Positions 33,285-44,199 of a DNA stretch of 51,699 nucleotides are shown here, piece by piece. The stretch is from Hymenoscyphus infarciens (taxonomy: Eukaryota; Ascomycota; Leotiomycetes; Helotiales; Helotiaceae), in the NCBI GenBank assembly GCA_001414345.1, contig LLCB01000369.1, positions 1 through 51,699 on the forward strand, in the 5' to 3' direction. The first letter of the stretch is position 1. Every line of letters starts with the position of its first letter. Position numbers and translations under genes: made by a program. The notes beneath the pieces were generated by a model that was given only the letters and a program-made list of their open reading frames with translations, did no database searches and was not told where the DNA came from.

Positions 33285-33929
33285 ATGGCAACAACTCAAC
33301 TCGCAGCCTCCGTCACTTCTCCCTCCTCCCCCTCCTCTCCTCCAACACGTCGCCCATACCATGGCTCCTGCCACTGCGGCCTCGTAAAATATATCGTCTA
33401 CCTCACCCTCCCTCCCCTCCACCCAGTTGCCTCTCCTCCCGGCGGCTACGCATCCACAGTCTCTATACGAAAATGCAACTGTACAACCTGTCACAAAACC
33501 TCCTTCTTCCACGTCCGACCCCAGCATTCCCCCTCCGATTTCATCCTTCTCTCACCTACAAACTTATTCGAAGGTGGACTGGTGGATTACACTTGTTTTG
33601 TTAAGAATATACACTGGCCCTTCTGTGGGACTTGTGGGGTGAGGTGTTTTGGGTTTAGAGGCGAGGGCGAGGCGGTGAGTGTGGAAGTTGAGGGGGAGAA
33701 GAGGGAGGTTTGGAGGTTGAAGGAGAGGCAGATTATAAGGGGGGAAGAGGGGGAGTGGAGGGAGGGTTGGGGTTGTTATTTGAGTGTTAATGGAACGACG
33801 GTGGAGGCGGGGCAGGAGGGGTGGGATATGAGGGAGTGGAGTGAGAAGGGGTGGGTTGCTTATTTGAATGTTAGGGACGAGGTTGAGGCGCCGAGGATGG
33901 GGGAGCCTTATGAGGGGGGGATGTACTGA
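33285..33929 (+). CDS. GFA / CENP-V family zinc protein (214 aa)
   Basis: Single exon, start in AACAATGG context. After a 25-residue Ser/Pro/Thr-rich leader the zinc ligands follow in the order typical of the Mss4-like GFA fold: GSCHCG (Cys29, Cys31), CNCTTC (Cys64, Cys66, Cys69) and FCGTCG (Cys114, Cys117). The family name comes from glutathione-dependent formaldehyde-activating enzyme (S-hydroxymethylglutathione synthase), but most fungal members are uncharacterised and the name should not be taken as function. The C-terminal third (about 135-214) is Glu/Gly/Trp-rich with purine-heavy codons (long GAG/GGG runs), unlike the pyrimidine-rich 5' half, so the two halves differ strongly in codon use on the same strand. 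Confidence 0.93.
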   Translation: MATTQLAASVTSPSSPSSPPTRRPYHGSCHCGLVKYIVYLTLPPLHPVASPPGGYASTVSIRKCNCTTCHKTSFFHVRPQHSPSDFILLSPTNLFEGGLVDYTCFVKNIHWPFCGTCGVRCFGFRGEGEAVSVEVEGEKREVWRLKERQIIRGEEGEWREGWGCYLSVNGTTVEAGQEGWDMREWSEKGWVAYLNVRDEVEAPRMGEPYEGGMY

Positions 33930-34964
33930 TGACTTTGGTATCCTGCAGGGTCGTACAAACTTCTGCGGAACTCTGGATGGTGGTTCTCATCTGCCATTCT
34001 CTTTGGTACATAGCCAAGTGTCTAGCTACCAGGTGAGAGATGCGGTTTTTCGGAAACGACTTGCTGAGCCTTGATTGCCATCTCAAAGATTCATTGAGAA
34101 GGTTGTTTGAGGACCAGTTCGCAGATCGAGGAGGGGGGAATGGCATCAGCGAGAACTAGCAACTCGAGTAATTGCTTTGTCCATCCATTGTACTGCTTGG
34201 GTCTTGGGGTCCGTGGCCATGTTTTATTTCTTCGCACGAAGATGCGTTATGATTGTTGCGAGTGGATTTTATCAGTCCTTCGGTCGTACTCTGTAATGAG
34301 TGTCATTCCCCAAGTCCTTTTCTATGCCACGAACTTACCAAGTCGCGATTCGATCAAGCTTATTTTAAATAAGAAATCAGCTGTTCATGAACCACAATTA
34401 TTCTCCGCCAAAAAGGCTTGTCTCCTGTTCTTCAATTTCCCCAGTTGACGAGATTACTCTAACCCCGTGCCCCATTTCTAGGCGCTTGTTTTGTGTTTCC
34501 CCGCGGGCTGGATCCACCTGTCAAAAATTATATGGTCGATCCTGCTTCGGGAAGCTAATGTTTTGATCACTCTGCTGCTTGTGTGCCTTTAAATCGATGG
34601 ATCTGGCAGGCGCTTGCCCCATCAAGCCTCGCTCCCGCTCGCAAAGTACGCCAAGTCAAACTTCGCTTCAGTGGATGAAGGCGAACCTGCAACACCATCC
34701 CCGAAAAGGAGGCTTGGGGAAACAGACTTGGCAGTTGACAGTTTGAGGCTCAAACTACCGCGATGTTGTGTACTGAGGCAAAAAACACTCTTCTGAATAA
34801 AGGCAAGTGCGTATCTTTTTCATCTATTCTTTTCCTCCTTTCCCTTTTCTTCTCTGTTGCGGGAGTTTCGTGTGTTGACATTTCAATCTCTCCGTAATCT
34901 TCTTTCTATATTCTCTCGCTCTTGACGCTGTGCGTTTTTTATTGTATACTCCTCTTTTTTCAAT
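33930..34964. other. Intergenic, no supportable gene
   Basis: Short frames on both strands have no protein-family character. The last 170 bases are the promoter/leader of the next gene. Confidence 0.5.
34811..34856 (+). promoter_or_regulatory. Pyrimidine-rich tract in promoter
   Basis: A strongly CT-biased strand (ATCTTTTTCATCTATTC then TTTTCCTCCTTTCCC) lies about 110-155 bases upstream of the start at 34,965. Such CT-rich tracts are common near transcription start sites of well-expressed fungal genes. No TATA box is obvious. Confidence 0.4.
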
Positions 34965-36110
34965 ATGGCCGTACTTTTTAACAACTGGGCTGGTGTCCTT
35001 TCTTTCTTCTTGTTTATGCTATTGGCCATTCCCACGGATGCTCTTCCCCAAAAGACGAAGGCTACGACTGGAAAGGCTGCAAAGGGAGCAGCCACGAAAG
35101 CAACAAAAGGGACGAATGGTGCAGCAGCTGGAGGAGCTACAGGGGCAACAGCAGCTACAAAAATCACTACCGCAACAGATGGCTCCATGATTTTGGATAA
35201 AACCGTACAAATTAAGTAAGCACTCCCATCCCCCCCCCCCCCCAAAAAAAAAAAAAAATATTTCAAACCTAAAAAACATGGGCTTTTTTTTTTAAAAAAA
35301 AATTTCCCCCCCCCAGCCCAAATTACCAGCCCCCCCAGTGGTTCCCGGGGGGGCTACACACCCAACAGCACACCGAAAGACGGACCTAACCCGCCCCCCC
35401 CCGCGCAACGCGGGCAAATCTACCCAGTATTCCCACAACACGCCGTACAAAATAACCTCATGGGTGTTGTCGTTCTCGCACCAGATCCAAATCTTTTCTG
35501 GGGCGGTGGATCAGGTCTCCAACGAACCGATGGAGTCCCCCATTCTGCAGCGGTCAACTCCCTTATCCAAGACCAATTACCACAAGACGTCGCATTCGAT
35601 AAAACCAATGTCTTTTTCACCGGTGTATCCGGTGGTTCTCTCATGCTTTCCGGATTCTTCGTCCCCGCCTTCGGAGCCCAATACAAGACTGGTGTTGAGT
35701 TGAACTGCGGCGCTTTGGCACCCCAAGTCCCAGTCGTGGATGCGGCTACTATGATTGCAAACACGAAGATCCATTTCCAATCTACCTCTGACGAACTTGC
35801 TCTCCTCCAAAAAGCTATCCCTGCCTCTGTTTCGGCATATGAGAAACTCGCTACTGATAATGGTCTTGACGCTGCTGCTATCGGGGCCCTCCAGACTGTT
35901 GATAACACGCCTAATGGAGGTGGACATTGTGGATTTGACGGCAAGGGGTTCGTAACGGGTGTCCAGCTTATGGCGACTAATTATGCGAATGTTATGGGTG
36001 CCAATGGGAATGGACAGGTTACGGGGATTGGGAATGTTCTGAAGACTGTGGTGGGCAATGAGAACGTTGTTTTCACTAGTGCTGGGCAGGCGCAGAAGAT
36101 GAAGTTTTAA
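34965..36110 (+). CDS. Secreted alpha/beta-hydrolase-like protein, internal segment corrupted
   Basis: Exon 1 (34,965-35,215) encodes a signal peptide (MAVLFNNWAGVLSFFLFMLL, cleavage near AIPTDA) and a Lys/Thr/Ala/Gly-rich linker, and ends at donor GTAAGC. A clean frame resumes at 35,412 (GQIYPVFPQHAVQNNLMG) and runs to the stop at 36,108-36,110. It includes APDPNLFWGGGSGLQRTDGV, the nucleophile elbow GVSGGS (FFTGVSGGSLMLSGFF), VELNCGALAPQV and GGGHCGFDGKGF. This is a widespread fungal secreted family with hydrolase fold features; substrate unknown. Between about 35,230 and 35,411 homopolymer runs replace what should be an intron and about 45 codons, although traces remain (CCAGTGGT, GGGGCTACA). 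I read this as poor sequence rather than a dead gene, but a pseudogene is not excluded. Confidence 0.8.
35230..35411. other. Probable low-quality consensus stretch
   Basis: The stretch contains a C-run followed directly by an A-run, a T-run followed by an A-run, and further C- and G-runs, interleaved with recognisable fragments of the expected coding sequence. The flanks are clean coding DNA under normal codon use. This pattern looks like the end of a poor read or a mis-corrected consensus. Confidence 0.65.
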
Positions 36111-36583
36111 AGAAAACTGGCTCAGATTCAGTAGAAAGGTACAGCCTAGAAAAATTGGACTTTTGATACTTTGATGAGGGGTCTTGTTGAGGTGTGAAGG
36201 GGGTTGGTCTAGTGTCATGGGTGTAGTTCACCTGAGATGGACTGGGGACTCGAGGGAACTTGTGATTTCGCTCTCCCTTGATGCATGTCTATGCCATCCA
36301 CGAGTGTGGTTGTTCGAGGAGTTTGGGTCTTTTTGAGCTTCTAAGAAGTGAGGTTTACTCTCGATGAACTTTGCCGGGGGACTTCCTGGCCAGTAATAGC
36401 TCTGGCCCTCGATGAGGAGAAGTATAGTTCCCAAACTTGGAAATACGGTTCGGCTCTTCCTATTCTCTTTAAATTCCATACCTCCGCGTGCTTTTATGAA
36501 CCACCGGTCGAAAATATTGCGAGCGTACGGATTTGGCAAAGAGGTTGAGAGGTAAAATAGCAAGTCATGATCAATGGGGCTGG
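36111..36583. other. Intergenic, 3' flank of the secreted hydrolase-like gene
   Basis: No gene or repeat is recognised until the MITE that starts at 36,584. Confidence 0.5.
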
Positions 36584-36834
36584 CTCTTCGGGTAAGAAAA
36601 ACCGTGCCGATTTAAAGCACAGGCTACCCTACTAAAAGCTCACCTTTGACACTATGGCATGGTGTATTATAGGAGGAAATAAAATCGTAAGAATATAACA
36701 AAATTTCTCATCGATCCCTAGAGCCGTCTTAAAGAAGTATAACAAGTCTTATAATTTTTCAAAAAGTGGTTATAGTTGTATCAAGGTAGAAGCTGGTGTG
36801 CCTTAAATCGGCACGGTTTTTCTTACCCGAAGAG
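36584..36834. mobile_element. MITE copy 2 (251 bp, inverted relative to copy 1)
   Basis: The left terminus reads CTCTTCGGGTAAGAAAAACC then GTGCCGATTTAA. The right terminus is its reverse complement, so the terminal inverted repeats run about 36 bp with one mismatch. The family core (GGG to CCC) is 36,590-36,828. The interior aligns with copy 1 (11,461-11,692) in reverse orientation, with many C/T and G/A differences. GCTGG occurs just outside the left end and two bases beyond the right end; a target duplication is therefore uncertain. No coding capacity. Confidence 0.9.
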
Positions 36835-37223
36835 GTGCTGGGTCCACAAGGCTGCTCCCGGGAATTTTCTCCATTCAACTAGCTTTTCAAGAATCAACTA
36901 AGTCCAGCTCTTACTCCATTTCCAGCAGAATATACGAATCAGTAAATACTCAGAGAAGAACTTATCCAATTGGTCGTGTTTGGAACCGTTGATTTTCTCA
37001 TCACCGTTTACAAGCAATTCTCGCCATTGTGGCATCATTTGAACCAAGTATAGCCGAGAGAGTTCTAGTCCAGAAAAAAGAGTTATAAGGAATGCTCCAG
37101 TTTGATGCAGTGCATAGTATATATATATTAGCATTAACAAGTCGCAGACTCGCAGAGTCGTTATCAGATTGTAACTTCTTTTCTCTATGAATAGGTAGGC
37201 AGTTCCTCTAAACTTCAAGCTGA
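36835..37223. other. Intergenic, 3' flank of the CFEM gene
   Basis: A 128-codon minus-strand frame here overlaps the CFEM 3' end and has no protein-family character. Nothing else seen. Confidence 0.5.
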
Positions 37224-37814
37224 TCACAGCCACACGTTGACAGCTCCAACAATGAAGACAACCATCACCTCCGTCTTCACCCACACCTGAACCGCATCAA
37301 CACCGCCCATAAACATTGCCCCACTCGAAGAATTTGAAGAACCAGTTTGCGAGGGAGCTTTTGATCTTGGACTTGAAGACCCGGGAGACGCAGTATGTGT
37401 AGCTCCAGCAGGTACCGTCGTGGTTGTTTTTATAGTTGCTGTTGTGACTGCAGCAATGGGATGTGCCGAAGCACACGAGCATGCATCTAGTGCTGAGAGG
37501 GAAACTCGAATTGCTGTTTGGGTACCGCAGGCTTCAATCACGCAACCGATTGCCGAGTTAACGATTGCTGAGTTTGCTGAGGTTGAACATGCGCAGGCGA
37601 GGTCGGTTTTCTGACAGCCTACGGCTCCGGCGGCAGAGATGATGCATGAGGACTGGGAGGTGTTAGTTGGATGAAGATGGAATAATGGAGAGTTGAACGG
37701 TCTACTTACAGCACAGCTGGGTATTGAAGAAACCACCGGATCACACACACTCTGTGCTACCCCTCTTCCAATAAGACACACAACGATAAAACTGATGAAG
37801 TTCTTCATTCTCAC
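37224..37814 (-). CDS. CFEM-domain, probably GPI-anchored, cell-surface protein (177 aa)
   Basis: Exon 1 is 37,814-37,710 (signal peptide MRMKNFISFIVVCLIGRGVA, cleaved before QSVCDP; a start two codons later is equally good). A 57-nt intron (37,709-37,653, GTAAGT...CTCCCAG, phase 0) joins exon 2 (37,652-37,224). Spliced, the domain shows the CFEM cysteine order: IPSCASSC, GAVGCQKTDLACACS, IGCVIEACG and ALDACSC. This gives eight canonical cysteines plus two extra. The Asp in TDLAC occupies the haem-iron ligand position of characterised CFEM proteins. A Ser/Thr/Pro-rich stalk (about 110-145) and a hydrophobic end (VVFIVGAVNVWL) suggest a GPI anchor. CFEM proteins take part in haem/iron capture, wall structure or host interaction; which applies here is unknown. 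Confidence 0.93.
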   Translation of the reverse strand: MRMKNFISFIVVCLIGRGVAQSVCDPVVSSIPSCAVSRPFNSPLFHLHPTNTSQSSCIISAAGAVGCQKTDLACACSTSANSAIVNSAIGCVIEACGTQTAIRVSLSALDACSCASAHPIAAVTTATIKTTTTVPAGATHTASPGSSSPRSKAPSQTGSSNSSSGAMFMGGVDAVQVWVKTEVMVVFIVGAVNVWL

Positions 37815-39849
37815 TATCGGACCAATAACACTTCGAGGTTTAGGAGAGAGCTGTCAATATGTCAAAAGCTCAAGAAGTAGGGATAGCCTATCAGCCAATC
37901 TACCAGTTTTTCTCGAGAACCAGATCATATCGTAGTGTTATAAAACTTTCTTCTTCCCATCCCCCAAGCTTCTAACTGGTAGTCTCGGCTCGGAGTCATG
38001 TCCTTACCCATCACGCCTGTCTGTGACCATTTACAAACAAAAATCTCTCGGTAACAGACGATTTTCTCACCCTTTTCCCGCCTAGCAAAGCAAACTCATG
38101 TTTCTCTAGTCCGATGGTCGAGTTCGTTTTGTTGGAGGGTGGTCCTAGTTGGGGATAGTACGTGTCAAGGCGTGTGCTCACGGACGTTGGTTCGGTAGCG
38201 ACCAGACTGGAGATGTTTCGGATGAACTTTAGTGCAGTGCTGCCACTCATAAATCATGGAATTGTCCCTTCGTTTTCTTGAGAGTTGTTGTTTCGTAGAA
38301 CAGGCGAAACGGTCATCCTATCCTTTTGATGTTGTTAACGTTGTCGTAGCGGCGGTTTTGGGTATCCGGGCGGGAAGCTTGGAAACTTAACTAAGTGCTA
38401 GTCAGTTTTGCGGAGCCTACTTTGTGCCGCGATGTGTTGGTGCACCATGTTTGGGGCATCCTTTTCAGGGTTCTTTAGCGGGAATATTGAGGCTTGTCGT
38501 TCGTCGGCTTGTTTTTTGAATATCAAACTTAATTCTTGAACCGCTCTGACTGGTTTTGGTCTACCCGTCTCCGGATTTGCCTCCTAGCCAGTCCGGTGTG
38601 TCGACTGAATATGCCATGTTATCAAGAATTTGAGTATAGGCAATCCAATTCACTTCCTTGAAGTATTTTGGTTACTCGACACCAGAGTTGGAGAACCTTC
38701 ATTGACGTGACGTTTAACCAGTTGAGCCCTTCGCGTGCTGTAAGTGTGAGATGAGACCCTATCATAGCCTTTCCCCTCAAAGATATCAGTAGTGGAAATC
38801 CAGCAAGGAATGGAAAGATCTCCCGATACTTGGAAGTTACCCCTCAAATGTTGGTACCTTGGCATACAAAAATCCGGATGATCACCCGATCCGAGTATCT
38901 CGACAAATCCGTCACTTCATCTTTACTCACCCGAATATGCCATGACAAGTTACAATTGGTGTCATAGTCGGTCTGATTCTTGAGCTTGAATCAGCTTTTG
39001 TTTGGAAACCAAGAGAAGGCATCCAGCATGCAATACCCACTAGACACTGAATGTACTGTGGTTAAGAAAGCAGACGATAATTTCCCTTGAAAGAGTCTAG
39101 GAAATATCTTTGCCCTATAAAGGCTCATAGCTTAGGTAAACAGTAGTAACTATAGCTCGACGGTCAATGTCGTCGGAAAACAGGGCCGAAATCCAAATAA
39201 TGGCGCAAGTTCTGCTAAAGCGAAGTCACTAACCTCCCCAACCCAAAGAAAGGCCCTCCTTCGAAGAGAACTAATAACTTCCACAAGCGCTTGATCTCTG
39301 CATCGGGGAACGGGTCTGTCCTTTCGAAAAGCAGTGTTCTCGCTATCCGCGTCTACCGCTTCTATTGCGAGAGCAAGCCTATTCCTATCAAATATTTTCT
39401 CCTGCCGCATTCGGCCACTGTCTCATCACGTTCCGCCCTCTTTCTCGAGTCGATTCCACCTTTGTAGTGAGAGCAATCAGCATGGTCACACTGACTATCG
39501 CTCTTACTATGAAGAATGTCCTTGGTTCAAGTGTTTCCGGTTCATTGGAGTTAGTTTTATATATTTTTGTTAATGTCTCCGCCAAGACCAGTATTTTGTC
39601 GAAGTGATCTTCACTGCGTTCTGAAGGCTGATAAAAATAAAATCCAAATTCGTCCTCGAAACCAATTCTAGAGCCCAAAAACAAAACTGCCAGTGCAATC
39701 GATGCTACACTTTCACGCAGGCAAGTCCCATCTGTCATAGCTTGTGCTATGTATTGATTTCTGAGAGGTGCGAAAGCCCATTCTAGGGGCGGATTGACAG
39801 TTTTCAGGTGTAGGACCTTAGTCTGAAACCTAGCGTTGCTAAACCCGCT
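37815..39849. other. Gene-poor stretch bordering the right AT block
   Basis: No confident gene. Two overlapping minus-strand frames (39,738-39,388 and 39,410-39,150) have mixed, protein-like composition but no recognised family; they could be remnants of a broken gene near the block boundary. Composition falls to the RIP type at about 39,850. Confidence 0.5.
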
Positions 39850-42800
39850 AAGCCTAATTAGTAAGCTACGTGCTTACTCTACTAAAAAAAAAAGTATAGA
39901 TAGCCTTAATTCGTAACGTAACTTTTGAGTATCCGGGCACACTTTTAACCACGGCTATAGTTATAAACCGTCTATTTTTCGTCTCTAAATAGCTTTAAAT
40001 GAATTAATATATCTTTTATATTTATCTTTGTTAATAGTGAGGTTATATAAGGCTAAGAATAGACTAAATTATACTCTAAAAGTATTTAATAATTTTCACT
40101 TTTACTTTATACTATTTACTCTCTCTCTACTCGGTCTAGTATTTTCTAAGCGTTCTTAGCTAATTTTTAGATTAGTTTCTTACTTAAATATAACTCTCTT
40201 TTTTTACCTCTATTATATATATATTTTGAAAAACTATATATTATTATATAAAAAGTAATAGAAATAACTACTTTATTTATAAAAAACCTTAGAGCCTATT
40301 TAGCTCGTATAAATTATTTAAATATATATATAGATATTTAACGAGATATTCTAAATAGTAACCTCGTATAAGTTAGTATATATTATTACTTATTTCTTAA
40401 TATATTAAGTAATTATTTAGCTCGTAGTATATATATTAGTATATATTCAAGTTAGTACTATAAAACTAGTAGATAAGAAGAGATATATACGAACTTTTAG
40501 AGATTTATACTTCTAGAGATCTAACTCTTTTTTTAGTAGTATATATCTTATTTATATATATACTGAGATATACGAGGTTAGACGAGGGATTTATATTACT
40601 TTTAAATATATATATACTAAATACTAGTATATATATAGAATTAGTATATATATATATATATTACCTTCTGATTTTTAGTATATATCCTAGATATATACGA
40701 GCTAAATAAGCTCTTATTATCTTTCTTATAATCTATAACCTTTTAAAAAGTCTTTTTTAACTTTACTATAATATTATCTATTATACTCTAGAGTATCTAG
40801 TCTTATCTCTTTACTTATATATACTTTAAATCTATCTTATTCCTAGGCTATACTCTTCTCTTATATAGCTACTTTTATATATATAACTATATCTACTTTA
40901 TTAGATTTATATTAAGTAACTAAGTAGAATAAAGAAGCTATTAAATAGAATAATAGTATAAAACCTCTTTAGTTACTTTATAAGAATATAGACTAGTATT
41001 ATCTATAACTAAGTATATAATCTTATCTCGACTCTTCTTATATAACTTCTTATACTAAGAAAAGCGCTTTAGCTTAAGATATCTCTTATAAAGCTAGTAC
41101 TAATCTACTTCTCTCTTATCTCTATTCTCTTACTTATATACTATCTTTTATAAGAATTTATATAATTTAGCTCTTCTTCTAAGTACTCTATGTCTTTTAC
41201 TAGTCTAGTATCTCTTCTTTTCTCTTTCTTATTAATTAAATTTAGTCTCTATAAGATATAGTTATACTATATTAGCCTTAGCTAAATATACCTCTATATT
41301 CTTAATCTCTTATATTATTTCTAGGTTATATATATACTATAGACCTTAGTAAGAACCTAGGCAGATAGTACTAAAGAATTATCTATTAGAATACTCTTTA
41401 ACTATCTTAGATTATATATCTTTATAATAGTACTTATCTATCTTCTACTAGTACTAATTAGCTTTCTTATCTAGTTCTATATATATTACTATAACGTCTA
41501 TAAATCTAACTTTTAGAAGGTCTTTGTCTAAAAGACGCTTTACTAATTTAATATATTATATTATGATTTTAGACGTAAGTTTAGACTTTAATTCTTCTTT
41601 TTTAAAAGAGTAACTAATATTATATAAGACTTATTAAAAAGATAAGTTAGATAGGTTTTTACTCTTATCTCTATTACTCTAAAGTCCTAGCTTATAAAGG
41701 TATATAATATTCGACTTTTAGTAAGACTCTTATAAATTAGTAACCTTTATAATAATCCTTCTTCGTAGCTTAGAGATGAGTTTAATATACTAGCTAGAAT
41801 AAGGCTTTTTTTAAATATTCGCCTTTGTTTTAAGTCTTTAGTCTCTTATATTACTATTCTAAGTATCGGTAGTATTATTATTAGCTCTCTTTCTAATATC
41901 TCTAATACTACTCTCTAAAATAGATATATAATCTAGGTTATCTCGTGTCTAAATAAGTAACTCTTACTTATTAGTATTCTATCTACTTCTACTAATAATA
42001 ATAGTATATAACTAAACTAGGACCTTAAAATTAAGAAGTCTTTTACTTTAAGGCCTAGTAACCTTTAGAGCTCTAGTATTTTTCTACTATTATATATTAT
42101 AGTTATTAATTAATTATAAGAATAAAAGTAGATATATAAGTAGTTTTAGCTTAGTTTTAGTACTAAAAGCGTACTAAAAAGTAATAACAAGCTAAGAGAC
42201 GTTTAGAAAATACTACGCCTAGTATATCTTCTTACTAGAGAGTAATAAATTTATTTTCTATTTATAAGAGTATTTTATTATTATTCTTAAAATATAAGTA
42301 ATCTATAGATTCTCTCGATATATATCTAGAAGAATCGTACTAATTAAAATCAAGTAGTACTCTACTCTTATATTAGAGAATAGATCCGAGTCTTTAATAA
42401 GACTAGCTATATAAACTTTTATAATAGATATAATATACTCTCTTTTAAACTTTATTAAAATTCCTAGAAATTTCTCTATTAATAACTAGATAGGTTACTA
42501 GTCTATATAACTAAAGATATTAGCTAAGGAAAAACCTCTAACTTATCTAAGAAGCTTAAGAAAGTTATAAAACTTATAATATTCTATAGTTTATTAGTAT
42601 TAAGACTTTAAACTTCTTTACCTTCTATAGACTTATTATAGTACTACGTAGAAGTGGAAATATTAATAGTAGAGTTAGTATAGAGAGCTATCTAAATAAT
42701 ATTTTATAAAGTCTCTTTTTTAAGCTATTACTCTAATATTATACTACTATAGATACGAGCGAGGTAAGAAAGTTATATAAAATATTAGTCTTTAAACTAT

Positions 42801-44199
42801 CTTAGTATAACTATAATATATAATTAATAGTAAAGTCGAACGTCTTCTTAACTATAATAGTATACTATTCTAAATTACTAGTATTCGTAAAACTGCTAAT
42901 ATCTCTAATACCTCGAAGCTAAGATTTATAATTAATCTAATACTTATAAGATAGAAAGTACTAAAGAGAGTAAGGTTTAGATATTATATATTTAACTTTA
43001 AAGCCTCTATTATTTTATTAGCTATATTAGAAAGGGCTCGGTTATTATTATTATTAAGACTTAGTAGTCTCTAACCTCTTATATATAGATATTTATACTT
43101 AGTATAGAAGAGAGATAGTTTTTTCTTTTCTTCTATATTAGAGCTTAGTATTTATATATATTATTCTATTAAACATACTCTTATATACCTCTTCTATAAT
43201 AGTATATATTTTATACTATTATATAAAAAGGAAAAACTCTTCTTTACTAGTAATAGCCTTTAGAATATCTCTTTTAAGCTTATTATTACTTTTTATTTCG
43301 ATTTCGATTTAGCCTAGAATTAGACTATTATAATACTATTCTTAAATAGCTAGGATTCTAGAAATCTCTTAAATAGCTAGTAATAATAGAGTTTAGTATT
43401 TATATAAATAGCTAGTAAAAATCGTATCTTATATATTAAGAGATTAGAATATACTAAGTGTTCTTAAGAATCCTAATAACTCTCTTAGTATAGAGATTAC
43501 TATATATAATTTAAATAGTTAATATATAATAGTTATTTAAAAAACTTCTAAATTAACCTCTTTACTCTCTCTTAAATTAATATTTAATATATTAGATTTA
43601 GAAGTAACTCTAGATCTCTTTTAAGCTCTACTTTTAAGCGTAGAGCCTCTTATTAGAGAAGAGAGTTAAGTACTAACTAAAGAGTCTCTAGCTTATACCT
43701 ATACTTCTAAGAATAATAAAAAGTTATAAAATAATAAAGGTAAAGATATAGCTCTTAAAAGCTAGAGAGACTAATAAGACTTTTTAAATATAAATAAGAT
43801 ATAAGAAGTAATATAGACTATAAAAGCTAAAGATTAAGAAAAAGAAGAGAGAATCTAATAATAAGATAACTAAATTACCTAATTAATAGATTTAGTATAG
43901 TAAATTAGTAAACACTTACTAAGTAATAATTAGAGTTTAAGTCTCTACTAATAAAATCGAACTCCTCCTTTATACTCTCTTATTATACTAGACTATCTTT
44001 AAATATATAACTCTACTTTTAATATTCTTCTTTTATAATAATTATAATAGTCTACCTCTTAATTATAAGCTAAAACCTAACTAAAAGCCTAATAACTTAT
44101 TAAAAGTAAAATTATAGAGAAAATTAAACCTTTAAATAATAGTACTTTACTTACTTATAAATAAAAGAAATTATTTATATATAATAGACTCTAAGTAAA

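Noticed and set aside
39150..39738. Two overlapping minus-strand frames (86 and 116 codons) near the right border
   Set aside because: Protein-like composition but no recognised family and no convincing splice linking them; possibly a gene relic.
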